Below, one piece after another: positions 1-63,690 of a DNA stretch of 64,000 nucleotides (position 1 is its first letter; the number at the start of each line of letters is the position of its first letter). The position numbers were made by a program, and so were the translations under genes. The notes beneath the pieces are model-generated. The model ran no database searches. It was not told the origin of the DNA and saw only the letters and a list, made by a program, of their open reading frames with translations. The DNA is from Thysanoteuthis rhombus (lineage: Eukaryota; Mollusca; Cephalopoda; Oegopsida; Thysanoteuthidae): positions 36,618,391-36,682,390 of the forward strand of contig OY735222.1 in the NCBI GenBank assembly GCA_963457665.1, read 5' to 3'.

Positions 1-944
1 TCTCTTCATAACTGATTTTACTTACCAGTTAATTATCTTTATGCCTTCTGGTTCACTTGGTTTCACAACAATGACTTTTTAGGGTAGGCATCTATTTTCT
101 GTCTCCTGTTGCCTGTCATTCAAGTCTGTCTTCGTCCTTCTTTCAACTGGTTGCAGTCCTATAACTTTTTAAAAAAATCAAATAATACCAGATGTTTCAA
201 TTTATCCTCAGAAATGTTATGCTTATTGCCCTCAACTTTCATCATTGTTTAGTTCTGGCCGTCCTATAACCAAATTTTTTTTTTTTTTTTTTTTTTTGTC
301 ACCCTGAGCAAAGTTTTTTTGACCCTTTTCGCATCAACTGTTTAGTTAGAAGGGAGTTATTTATACCACAAAATTAAATTCAATAAAAAAAAAACGCTTG
401 TTAAAATAGTTTATTGGTGGTTAGAATTCGAAAGACTAATATATGGCATGTTTAAAATGAAGACTAGAATTGATGAAAAAAAGCAAAGAGTGAAATTGAT
501 ATCAGAGTTGGAAACACTAAAAAAATTTCGGATCAAAGGAAAAGACTTATGTTGGGTAAGTCACTTGTTCATTTTGGATTAAGAGATGTCGAGATTGTAA
601 TTGTTGTGAAAACATTCAGAAGGGAGTTTATTCCAGACAGAGCTTCTTTCAAGAAGCTATTTGGGTGGAACTTGCAAATTTTTTATTTCATTCTAAAAAG
701 TATGGATGTTGCAGACCAAGACTTGACTGATAATTCACAGAGGAGGGATGGGGAATGTAGTTCATCTCGTACCCTCTTTAACTTTTCTTTGTACAAGAGG
801 AAATAGAAGGATTTCTCCCTCCCACTTTTTTTCCTCTCTTGACTAATTGCAGAAAGTTCAACAAGTACTTATCTATGAATGTAAAAGCTCTCCCAAAAGT
901 ATTACCCTATTTGTCCCCTAACAATCTTATTGATACAATAAATG

Positions 945-946
<2 letters not shown>

Positions 947-989
<43 letters not shown>
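947..989. repeat. (TA)n microsatellite
   Basis: A pure TA dinucleotide run of about 43 bp. Confidence 0.95.
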
Positions 990-992
<3 letters not shown>

Positions 993-1353
993 CAATGTGT
1001 CTGCTTTCCTTTTCAATGTATTTATTCAGTCTGTAAGCTAGTGATCTGTACTCATTCTGACAGAGTTCAATGTCAATGGTGGCAACTTTTTCTTCTACTC
1101 GGGTTTTCAATTCCCATGTGGTGGCTATTCACCATATTCTTTAGGACTACCCAACAGAAAAAATATGGAGAAGTTAATACACATGATCTTTATAGCCACA
1201 TCATCCTAGCCGGCAACTTTCCAAATTATCATCAGACGTAATGTTTTAATAGACTGCCAAAATATACAAAGATGAACGTCAAATTACTTTTGGGACAAAT
1301 TGGGCATTACTTTTTGCACACCCTGTATTAAGCATCATTGTTACTCTGATCTT

Positions 1354-1640
1354 TCATCATCAGCCTTTTGTGTCCGTCGTTGTAAATTGACCTTTCCCCA
1401 AATTTGCCAGACCTCTCTATCATGGGCATCGCGGAAGTCAGTACTTTCTGAATTTATCTAGCTTGTCATACCAGCTTACTTTCGTCTGGCCTCAATTTCG
1501 CCTATGATCACTGAAGATCTGTGCGATTCATGATGTCCAGTAGTTGTCTGACATTCATGCAATATGTCCAGCCCATTGCCATTCAAGTTTTCTAATGGTC
1601 TCTATGATATCTAGGTCCCCTGTTTTTTCTTTAAAGGTGT
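1354..1640 (-). mobile_element. RTE-clade LINE 3' fragment, old
   Basis: The tail tcatcatcag is followed by the reverse complement of the same C-terminal domain. The CGTCGTT, CTCTATCATGGGC and CCAGCCCATTGCCATT blocks match the 48.6-kb copy, but many substitutions and small gaps break the frame. It fades after about 1640. It is much older than the 15.7-kb and 48.6-kb copies. Confidence 0.8.
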
Positions 1641-3471
1641 ATGTTAAATCTCCTGCTGCCATTTCTTCGCTTATGATCCTTATTTTCTATTCCAACCCTC
1701 TATTTTCATCACTCATCACCAACCAATGAGCTGATTTTACTCACGGGGACTAGAAATCTTCCCCTCTCATCGTAGTGTGACTACTTTACCTTTGTGTTTG
1801 ATATTTATAGAGATGTAAAATTGCCCGGCCAACCAGCCAAGTGGGTTACGGATTCTTTTCTCTTTGAGTATCTATGTCTATATGGGTGACTCTGTGCACT
1901 CCTGGTCACATTTTTAGGGGTATTACCTAAAAAAAATTTGCATGAGTACACCACATGGTATTATCTAAAAACTAAAAATAGCTTCCAATGAGATCTGAAC
2001 TTGCATTCTGTGTCAGAATTGTAACTTTAAAATTGTGTGTCTATTTTGTTATGTAATATGCCTTTTCTTTTTTGTCTTGCTCAAATGGCAAAAAAATTTC
2101 AAATGTATTTTACTGGAACTTTTTGTATTTTCTGTAGTTGTAAAATCTCTGAAACTTTTATGTTTAAGTCTTTACAAGTATCAAGTTTGATACTTAGAGG
2201 GAAAGTTTCTCATCTTTTTTCAATGAGTGCTTTTGACCTACCTCACTAGAATTCTATAGAACAGGGGTTCTCAACGTTTTTGCTCCACATTTCACATTGA
2301 AATCTCAAAATATCTGATGCTTCCCTCATCGCTTTTATATCTTAAGAAGTTGATGAGTTAAGCATTAGTTATTACAATACTATAGTAGAATTAATAATTA
2401 GGAATTAATCAGTTGAAACTTGAGCTTTGAGCTATGGAATACTTTTCACTCTTCACACCCGAAGTTTGAATTGCCCCTCAAAGTATTTAAATTGCTTTTT
2501 TTTTGTAAGATATCCATGTCAAAATGGGTTTTATGGATTTAAAAAATGATAGAATGCTTTCTGAATAAACGTGGCTCAAGGCATTATATTTTGAGAACTT
2601 CCAAGAAATGAACCTTGCCATTGATTTGCTTACCCAACATGGTAACTCCTACACCATGGACATTTGTCTGCTGTCCATGAAAATATTCTCTTTTTATCCT
2701 GGTTTATAAATCAAGAAATGGTATCTTTCACCTTTCAGCTGCCTGGTTATTGCTCTAGCTGCTGACTCATACCCGCAAGTAATCAGTATTCCATTTTATA
2801 ATCCATTTTAGAAACTTGCATAATGCTGTGAAGTGTGGGCGAAGCCTCAGTTGCATTTAGATACCAACGCACGTGACATTGCTGATTAGGAAGCTGTGTT
2901 TGTGTGCGGACATTGTGTTGTGGGTGAACAAATGCCGAAGGCTGGTGATATTTATTGCCTTGGTTAGCATTTACTTTAACCATTAGGATGGTTTGCTTGG
3001 CTGGATGGGCATTATTGATTTCTCTTCATATTCTTCTTGAAGCTGTGGAGAAGCTAGCATTTCAAATGGCGGTTCTGTTTCTCCATTTAATTATGGCAAG
3101 ATTACCTTTTAAACCTCTTGAATGGATTCATATTAATACCAGTAAGAAAAATATCTACCTGCACAGTGTGTTAAGAATATTTTAACATAAAATAGACTGA
3201 AAAAATATGGATGCAGTGGCAATAGATAGCTATTTCCAGTGTCATGTACCCACTTGTAACTAAACTTTGTAGTATAAGATAGTTCAATTTTACTACTGCA
3301 TTAATATTTCTTTGTCTATTTAAAGTTGAAATATACTTCAGTATTTTTTTAAGTTTTTACAATCATATTAACACCTTGTGCAGGTAAGCATTTCTCTTAC
3401 TGGTCCTGTTATCTTGAATATTGATAAGTACACATGACATCAACAATTATAACTATTATTGTTTTAAGAGT

Positions 3472-3545
3472 AATTCCCTGGTGGATTTGAATCACCAGTC
3501 TATCGATTACAAAGTGAAGACACTAACCAACTGCACCACGGAGAC
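3472..3545 (-). tRNA. Degenerate tRNA-like sequence (pseudogene or SINE head)
   Basis: On the minus strand it reads GTCTCCGTGGTGCAGTTGGT, then TAGTGTC, an arm with TTTGTAAT, and a T arm GGTGATTCAAATCCACC. A and B box patterns are clear. The acceptor and anticodon stems pair poorly and the T stem has a mismatch, so I read it as a tRNA pseudogene or SINE head, not a working tRNA. The loop would give TGT (Thr) if real. Confidence 0.5.
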
Positions 3546-3671
3546 ATTTATACTACAAATAATTTTTATCCAGCAAGCTCAGGATCAGAAGTGACCTGAG
3601 TTTCTGGAACAATGCCTAATAGACACCTAAAATATAAAATGAATAATTGAAAATAAGGAACAAAAATTGAG

Positions 3672-4469
3672 TTAATTTGATGCAAAAATAACTGCAGTTT
3701 TTCACCAACTTTAAAGTCATATATCTCGGCTTAGAATAATTTATTAACCGAAATAAGAACCTTCAGAATCTCGTCAACTAGTAATGAGTTCATTTATTCT
3801 CAAAACATAAAATTCTGGGGACCTAGAACCAATGAACTTTCCAAAGGTGTTTTGAGCTGCTGTCAAGAAATGGACAAAATGCCTGAAAAAGAGGTAGTCT
3901 GTTGGAGAGAGGTCTGGTGAGTAAGCTGGATGAGGTAATTTTGTAGACTTATTGTTCAATTTCTGTGGGGTCATTCACACAACCTGTCAAGCTATTTTTT
4001 TGCTTTTCAAATTTGGTGCAAATCTGCAAATCTTAAACTGATGAACAGTCAGTTTAGTTCCTTGCAATCTTTTAAGTTGTTTTGTGTGGAACCGCCTCAA
4101 TAATGGCCCTCAATTGGATGTCTCCAATCAAAAATTTTGAAACAGTGTTGAGCTGTACGTTTCTTGATTATTACTTAGTTGATATTACAAGCAGTTTCCA
4201 TTGGCTTATGTCCCATTTTGAACTGTTAAAACGAAATTGCTTAAATTTGCTTTTCTTTTTTTTTTTTCTTTTTTTTCCCTCAGTCTTTTATTTGACAGTT
4301 TCAACTCAACATGAATAAAAAGTCAAAAGAAAACATTCAGCTGAGATAAATGGTGAAATTAATGCTTTAAAATGGTATATTCCATGAATATAATTGAATT
4401 ATTTAATCCAAAAATAAGCATCAAAGTTTAAAATAACTAATGAACGCAATTATTTTTGCACCAACCTAA
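3672..4469 (-). mobile_element. mariner transposon (irritans-like), internally deleted
   Basis: The terminal inverted repeats are TTAGGTTGGTGCAAAAATAA at the right end (reverse complement, ending 4469) and a diverged TTAATTTGATGCAAAAATAA at 3672. On the minus strand a region near 4190-4230 reads FKMGHKPMETACNIN, the N-terminal signature of irritans-type mariner transposases. 3774-3974 holds the C-terminal part with HPAYSPDLSPTDYLFF, which includes the third acidic residue of the D,D34D triad. The element is about 800 bp against a usual 1.28 kb, so the middle is missing and it is non-autonomous. Confidence 0.88.
3774..3974 (-). pseudogene. mariner transposase C-terminal fragment
   Basis: An open frame with KLPHPAYSPDLSPTDYLFF and AQNTFGKFIGSRSPEFYV. 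It matches the end of irritans-type mariner transposases, which cut and paste the element via a DDD catalytic triad; only the third Asp (in SPTDY) remains here. A TGA stands where the family has Trp, and a few more family-like residues (RDSEGSYFG) follow it. Confidence 0.85.
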
Positions 4470-4972
4470 TATTCAACTCGTGCAAATTAGTACACTTCTA
4501 AAGCGGTCTGTTAGATCTTTATTGATGTACTTGAATTATGACAGTATGAAATATATTGGTAATGAAAAGTAAAGAGCAGTGTATAACATGTATAAATTAA
4601 TCCACTTCAAAAACAGAATCTCTTTAATCAGTGTTAAAACACTTCAGGTACACATACCTCAAAAGATACACAAAATTTACTTTTTCCATAAAATCTGAGA
4701 GGAAATTCTTTTTGTTTTCTTGTATGTTCCTACCTAATAAAATTTCTTCACAAGGGGTTTGAATGTTATAAAATAAGAAATCATACACTTAGTAATAGTT
4801 GAAGTTTCCCCCAACCCCCAATACATTCCTTGAAAGATACACAAACATATTCACCCATAATGTCGAGACTATTAGTCAGAGTACCCTAATTTTGGGGTGC
4901 TTTTCATTGCACCAAATAGCCTCACTAACACTAAATCAAATACACATGTATCAGTGACACTGATAAAAACTA

Positions 4973-5440
4973 GTGCCATGGAGATCTCTGAGGATGATCT
5001 GGAAGTGCCTTATCACAGCTCAAGAAAGTGTTGGCAGAGCTTCAAGTCTTCAACCCCCAGAAAAACACTGGAGTAAATCGGATGGAGTAGTGTGTGCTGG
5101 GAAGTTGATGCTTTTGTATGTTGCCGAGGTCCTCGGAAGATTCCTGGTTGATGCAAATGGACCTGTGGACAGCATCTTAATGAGGTTCTTAAAGGTAAAG
5201 GCTGGCTCTAGGACCCGACTACAAGCTACTCTTGAGTATCTACCACCAGATTATACCCATTTCAAATTGGAAGATATAACAATCACACTTGGGCCCTTGG
5301 AGTGATTCTAGTGGGCAGGACCTTAGTAGACTATGAAGTACCCAAGTACAGTGATTTGAGGGATCACTTTGAGGTTGTCAAAAAGATTGACCAAAAGCAG
5401 CTGAAAGAAACCAGTTTTTAATTGCTGATGTAGTGCGGTA
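4973..5440 (+). pseudogene. Intronless coding-like relic, unidentified
   Basis: This is a patch with higher GC than its surroundings and protein-like codon texture. The longest open frame, 4973-5305 (110 codons), includes YVAEVLGRFLVDANGPVDSI and LEYLPPDYTHFKLEDI, which look like real protein. Similar texture continues on both sides in other frames up to about 5420, and an AATAAA lies at 5496-5501. No introns or poly(A) tail are clear. It resembles a decayed processed copy of some gene, but I do not recognise the parent. It is not ST7. Confidence 0.45.
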
Positions 5441-8400
5441 TTGTTGATTATTTCTTGTATGATCCATCTGTTAGTATATTTTTGTTTATGTTGAAAATAA
5501 AAAACGTTTTTAGTTAGTACAGGGTATTGAAAGTTATCTTTTATAGACGTGTTTTCTGCGTACCTCAAAAGATGCAAAAACACTTCTTCTGGTACCTGTA
5601 TTAAATTACTATGAATTATTGGGTCCTTTGCAATTTTGTTTTTATTAAAGCAGTGAAGATGAGATATTAAAAGAATATAATGTTCACAAATTTTATAAAC
5701 TCCAGTTGCAATGGAATATGAAGAAATGCAATTGATAGCAGTTTTCCAGAAAGATATAAACCTTGTAAATAAAAAACAATTAGTTTTGGGATTTAGTACT
5801 TTCCAAAAAAAACTATAGTGCCATAAGTGTTCTATCTTTTAAGATACTGTTTGTTTCTTGACTTTTTTTTTTCTTTTTTTTTTTCTTGACCCCACCCAAA
5901 GAATATATACGTATAATTGTTCTCTAAAGACAGTTCAATGATGCCATGAAAATCAAAACTGTAGCCTAGCAGCTAACGGCTATCTACCTTGCTCAATTCA
6001 AAACAAGCTGGGTTTTCTGAGAGCCTGATGAGTAATCCTCCACTTTATTTTTGCAATTGTCATGTTGCCAATTATTGAACTGTCATATTGCAAATGAACT
6101 TTATTTTTTTTTCTTTTCTTACCTATAAAAAAAACTATCCATGAAGAACAGAACTCTTCCTTTTTCACTTTCTCTTGTATTTTGTTTCATATAAAGAATT
6201 TCCTTTAAAAATAAAACAAGAACTTCTGCATCTTGATAACATTACTAATCCAAAGGATCTTCATTTTTTTTTTTTTTTTTTTTTCTTTTTACATGGTTAA
6301 CAAATCGAGTGGTTAAGACATTTAGAAGTAAATTTTGAGATCAAATAATCTATTGAGTTTTAAAGTCTATCATTAGTGGTAGAAGTTGACCCCTTAACAA
6401 CATAATTGGGTGTGTAACAAAGTGTTAGTCATTTGTATTGATAGATGAAACTATTTGCCTCTCATTTCATTCACTATAATACATTAGAGTCCAATACTTG
6501 GAGATGGCAGCATAACAAGATGAGAAGCATGAATTTTCTATAGCAGCCACATGATAAGTTTCAAGCTGATATTTTTTCAATGGTCTCTGGAAATTCAATA
6601 TCTTGGAGGTTAATCTACAGCCAGAACAAGAATGACAAAGGCAGCTAGCAGTTTACACTGTACCTTTTCAGAAGAAAATGTTCTGACAGCTCCCTCACTG
6701 ACACATCCTATCATTATAGAGATCTTACTGTAGGTGGAGAAAAAAATGATTAGGGTCAGGTAGGAGGGATGTCCTTGTCAAGATTGTGGGAGTTTACTCA
6801 AATACCAAAAAGTGTTGACTTTGTCTGCCTCCTGCCTAGCTGGCAAAAAAAATCTAGTGCCCATGTGATGTGGGAATGTACCTGGTGCTGGCATTAGAAA
6901 AATAATCATCTTCTGGAAAAAAAAAAAAAAAAAAAAAAATCAAATACTCATGTTCTAGGTTTTACTGTTAGATTTTGTGCTTTACTAGATCATATCATAA
7001 GCATTCTCTCTACCAACTACACCAAATATGTGTATATCAATTAGTCTTCCTATCCACCCAGTCATCTTCTTGCTATTCAAGGGATTGATCCCTTGTTTAG
7101 TCTCTACCATAGGATTTTGAGTGCAATTTCTTACAGCATGGCAGCCATTAACATTGAGACTATTCTTATCTCTAAGAACAGTATCAAGCCATGGCACCCC
7201 AAAAAACTGCTCATCTCTCCTAATCTCTTTTTTCCACTAAGGAAAGGATACGCCAAAAGATTAGTTTAAGAAGTCATATATGCTAACAACACTTGAATTT
7301 AAAAACGACTCTTTGAGGTTAAAATAAAAAAGATCTCAATCAAAAAAATCAATAGGTTCTTCACCTTATTTATAGCAAAGAGTACAAATAATCATCAAAC
7401 AAAAAAGCCTTTGGTCAAATTTGATAATCAGAAATCCAATGGCACTGAGGTTAATAGTTAAAGGATTCAACTAATTTGGGGAAATATCTTTTTACAGATA
7501 GTAAAAATCTAAATAGTTTGAAGCTCCATTAACATTATCAAAATTATATTTAACCCATTAACTGCAGAAGGTAGTGAAAAGTAATATTTATCCATTGAAA
7601 GATAAAAGCAACAACTCGCTATCAATTTTGAGTTATCCATGTAATCCTGACACTGTAATAGAGCACCATTGGCTCAGAAGTTAGGGAATTGGAGAGTGGA
7701 TCCTTACACATTCTCCCTGTATCCTAGGTAAATGTCTGCTCTGCAAAATAACTCCAAAGGTTCTATCTATCGATACAATAGCTTCAAAAAGTCTCAATGA
7801 ATTTCTATAAAATTTTGTGGAAGGCTGGGAAATGAACTATGAAAGGAATGGTTAAATTTCCCAGTTGATCCATCAACGATTACATCGTTTATTTCATAGC
7901 TATCAGTCCACATCGGTATTTCATTTTAAAACAAGGGATCATGACCTTCATAGTAACTTGAAAGGACTTGCTTTGAGACATATGGTTCTCCTGTAAACTT
8001 TACTCTACATGAAATTTCCTTTCCAACAATATACAATGCAATATTTGGAAACTTTTCTGACTTGGGCACTACAGCAAAAATCCACTGTTACGAAAAGTAG
8101 CTCTAAAATCTTTTTGTAACTGATCTTGAATGTTTACTCAAAATATTCTGACTTACCGAGGGTCCCTCTAGCATGTCCAATTGGTTTCATTAGTTAACTC
8201 AAAATTTTTATGGGCTCCAATACAGTGCCAACACCAATAGAAGTGCATTGACTGAAACTACCATCTTCTGCTTTTTATTGGTTGATTAATTCCTTCCGGA
8301 ATATATATGAAGGCTTTGATATTGACACCTGGTTATATTGATTCAGATATATATCTGACAGAACTGATTTTGAGTGGAAGGAAGGTTCTACCTTGATATC

Positions 8401-8460
8401 CACCTGTTGTATTTAGTTTGCTTCAAGGAGGACAGTCGGCTTGCTGAACTCATTTCTTTC

Positions 8461-8745
8461 TTTTGTTTTTCTTTTATTCTTTTGTTTTTCTTTTATTCTT
8501 TTGTTTTTCTTTTATTCTTTTGTTTTTCTTTTATTCTTTTGTTTTTCTTTTATTCTTTTGTTTTTCTTTTATTCTTTTGTTTTTCTTTTATTCTTTTGTT
8601 TTTCTTTTATTCTTTTGTTTTTCTTTTATTCTTTTGTTTTTCTTTTATTCTTTTGTTTTTCTTTTATTCTTTTGTTTTTCTTTTATTCTTTTGTTTTTCT
8701 TTTATTCTTTTGTTTTTCTTTTATTCTTTTATTTTTCTTTTATTC
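8461..8745 (+). repeat. 19-bp minisatellite, about 15 units
   Basis: The unit is TTTTGTTTTTCTTTTATTC. The G recurs exactly every 19 bases from 8465 to 8712, and the last unit has A (8731) in place of G. No stop codon falls in any of the three forward frames, so three long Phe/Leu/Ser-rich open frames overlap here; none is a gene. Confidence 0.95.
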
Positions 8746-10829
8746 ATGAAAATAATAGGGTGACAATTTGATTGTTTTAATAGATTTATTGGAGTTGCAG
8801 GGTGGCCTAATGCTTTCCAACATGGAAAATGGAATCGGTGAGCTGAATTTGACTTTCAGCCAAAGTTGCTTAATTTCACTTCACACTAATGCTCATTGGA
8901 AAGTCATGAATCAACTTCTCCCTCCAGCTATGGGTAAAAGAAGGGCAGTCTGACTTAGGTGCAGGTAAAGGAGGGTTTAGTGTGGGGCTAGCAACTCCAC
9001 CCCATAAAACCTATTTGCTCCAGGAACCCCAGCTGCATCATTCTAGTAATTATCTGCTGGCCTGATGTGGTTAAAGCCCTATGCTTGATGAGGAGTTTGT
9101 AGGGATCAAAACATGCCTGAGTTTTGTGATTCAACATATTGATCCAACCAGGATTACTTTGCTTCGCTCAATATGGATGAATCCACTTTAGTGGAACAAA
9201 CTACTCTGTCCTTATTGATTGGAAATAGTTTTCCCCTATTGAATTCCGATTCATTAGGTTGGGTTTTTAGTTATGAAAACCCAGAACTTGGAATTATTTT
9301 CTCCATGGACTGATAAAAGTTAGTTGAGAAAGAAAGGTTCAGTAACATAACGGTTCTGTCTCAAATCACCGACAACTGTTAGCCATTTCTGAATTGATGT
9401 AACAAAGCTGATTTCTGCTCTTTAATGGCGGGATTAAAGGGTTGCATTTATTTTGCCATGTAATTAGATTATTGGATTAGCTGCTATTTTTACATAATTG
9501 CTAAATAAACTTTATCAATTATTGAGCCTTAATCATATTGCTTTCAAACTGGATTACTGTAATATATATATATATTCAATGATTTTAAGTGGTTAGTGAT
9601 TCAGATTTTACACCCTACAAGAGTTTTTTTTTAAAGATTTTCAATTGGATTAAGCAATAACATAATTAGTTTAACTTTTCAAAGAAACATTTTCTTTTCT
9701 TAATTTTCCACCTTCCACTATGCCCCTCTCTCCAGCCAGCCATTGCTGTACCTCGCCACTCATCCACCAGCATTGTCACCCCCAAACCCATCCTCCGTGT
9801 CTATGTTAAAGTTTGTGTAAGTTAGGGACAACTGCGCCAGTGGAAAAGGCACTGAACATATCAGTAGCCAGTTAGAGAGAACAGAATATGCCAAAACGGT
9901 GGAGATTTGAAACTGGTGTAAATATCATTCTCCCATTTTCATCATAATTCTCTGACGTAAATAGACGAAAATACCAACAAATCTTCTGACACTGGTATTT
10001 ATATGTATTGATATAATTCCTTTCCTCTCTGTGTGTTACTTTCATATAATTTTACATGTCTTTTAAAAATTGGTGTGTTTTGTGTGCACATGTTCAATAT
10101 TTGTTTGGTTTGCTGCTTTGTGTACATGCTTGTGTGTACCAATCCTTTTATACATACATAAAGAGGCTCAAGATGCTGATCAATACTTAATCATTTCTAA
10201 AGATTGGCTTGACCTGTGGAAATTCTATAGTTATTGACTATATCATCCTTACACTTGCATGTATATTTTTGCAATTAAAGTATATAATTTTATTTCTCAT
10301 AAAAGACATATATATTTGACTATGATAACATGCAAGGGTCGATGAGACTTGTATCTGTTATCATTGCTTACTTTTGGTGGAGCAGGGTGAATGAATGAAT
10401 GACAGTTGATTCCCTATCGTTCTCATTCAATCATAAGCACCCTTTCTATTATCCTTGTTCATTACATTGCAAGGGTGGATTGAGGTGGGAAAGAGTAAGA
10501 ATGAAATTAATTTTCAATTTCATTGTTGTAAGATACTATGCTTTATTTCCAGTGGATAACGATTGAATCCTAGCTGCTTTTATATGTTAAAACAAAGCAA
10601 TTAGTTTTATTGGTGTGAGAAGATACCAGAGAAGAATTATAATTGGAAAGCTTCATGGTCATACATACACATAAGTAAAATGATGTATGTATAAGATGTT
10701 TATGAATTACTTTTTTATAATAGTCTTTTATTATCCATTAAATGCCACCACTTCTAGATGTTTCCAATTGTAAGTAAATTCTGATATTTTTGAGTTTATT
10801 TTCATTTTTTTATTTCATTTTTTTTCCAG

Positions 10830-62411
<51,582 letters not shown>

Positions 62412-62544
62412 GTGAGTCGAAAAGTTATGGAAGAAAAACTAGAAAAAAATGGATACTTCTTTTTTGTTTTAGTCTATTATATATCTACACTGCCGAGAGA
62501 TGTGTGATGGATTTATAAAAATGTATGTATTCATAATTATCTAT

Positions 62545-63055
62545 AAAACAATTGGTTCTGTCTGTTTGTCTCTGCGCCCCCTACCTTTTAAAAATGAATT
62601 GGCACATCTCAACCAAATTTAGTTGGTGTACTTGGTGGATCTCTGAAAAGAACTTTGACTTGGGTTTTTTAAAAAAAGAATGTTTTAATGGTTTTCGAGG
62701 GAGGGGGGGGGGTTCTATTTCCATGTAACTATAATGCAAAATGATGCCTTACTTTCTGTTCAATGCACATATATAATTCTATGATTCATGTTAAAACCAC
62801 TGACTCTGTTTGTCACTGTGCCTCTCCTGCTTAAACATTGGAATAGCTCAATCAAATTAGGCATGGATACTTAATGGATTTAAGGGAATGTTTTAAAGTA
62901 AAAGTTTTGAGAAAAGCATTATTTTAAGAGATGGGAGGGGGGGTTATTTACAATGTTACTATTTTGCTAAACTGAGTCCTTGTGTTCTGTTCAATGTACA
63001 TTTGTATGTATACATACGAGTTTGAAACCACCATAAAGGGCAGGTTTCAGCTAGT
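62545..63055 (+). repeat. Two tandem diverged repeat copies (family G)
   Basis: 62545-62790 and 62795-63055 share the order TCTGTTTGTC, CTCAACCAAATT or CTCAATCAAATT, TTTTAAAAAAAGAATG-like, GGGAGGGGGGGG, TTCTGTTCAATG(C/T)ACAT. The second ends GGGCAGGTTTCAGCTAGTTT. The copies are clearly related but well diverged. Confidence 0.65.
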
Positions 63056-63559
63056 TTAACATGAACTAATTCCAATTTAGTTCATCATCAACTGAAATGA
63101 AAAAAAAAAAAAAGAAAACAAGCTTATTTTTTTATTTCTGTCTGTGATTGTTTCAAATCAATTTCAAAACTTTCAGATTTCACAGTATTACACCAATAAC
63201 ATAAGAAGTGAAATTGATTGTGCAATCTTTTTATTTTGGACAGAAAAATTGTAAAGGGAGATAATTCTGTAAACTTTTTTGTCCATCTTGAATACCAGTC
63301 ATCTTTCATAAAAGTTTAGTTCAATTCACATGATCACAAACTGTCAATCAGGTTTCTTCAGTGTTTAAGTAAGTCAGGCTGACTATCTGTATGTGTTGCA
63401 TGTAAAGTCTGCATTGATGGAGCGAGAAGGCTGAAAATTCAAACGTTTACAGCCTATTATATCTAGAAAAAAACATGCTCTGTCTGTTGTTGTATTCTTT
63501 GAGACCCCCCCCCTCTCCTGGTTGTATCTTTCAGCATTCATGTTTGTTTTATAATTAAA

Positions 63560-63690
63560 ACATTTTTAATGATCACCGTCCAACAAAAGGCGAGAGAATT
63601 GACTTATTCATTGATCACCCTATTTTCAATTTCTTAATTGATTGCCTTCAACATGCTGCCAAAATACGTTGGTCACATGAGTTTCTAGTT
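63560..63690 (-). repeat. Dispersed repeat family A, reverse fragment
   Basis: It has the blocks TAATGATCACCGTCCAACAA, CTTATTCATTGATCACC, CAACATGCTGCCAAAA and GGTCACATGAGTTTCTAG, which are the reverse complement of the 5' half of family A. The rest of the unit is absent. Confidence 0.68.

Larger units (their letters stand above)
1..10829. other. Upstream flank or intron 1 of ST7, no host exon seen
   Basis: No ST7-like coding exon was recognised. The region holds an old LINE 3' end (1354-1640), a tRNA-like relic (3472-3545), a mariner (3672-4469), an intronless coding-like relic (about 4973-5440) and a 19-bp minisatellite (8461-8745). Single hAT-like ends (CAGNGGTTC) occur near 2265. In 1641-3471, 5445-8460 and 8746-10829 I see only AT-rich unique-looking sequence with T or A runs. 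Because exon a matches an internal part of human ST7, this is more likely intron than intergenic. Confidence 0.6.

Noticed and set aside
942-1241. Open frames with Tyr-Ile runs here and at 21021, 32325, 38123 and 39493
   Set aside because: They are read-through of (TA)n microsatellites, not genes.
3472-3545. A functional tRNA gene
   Set aside because: The A and B boxes are visible but the acceptor and anticodon stems pair poorly; kept only as a tRNA-like relic.
8374-8771. Three long Phe/Leu-rich open frames that look like membrane proteins
   Set aside because: They are translations of the 19-bp minisatellite in three frames; the periodic residues come from the repeat.
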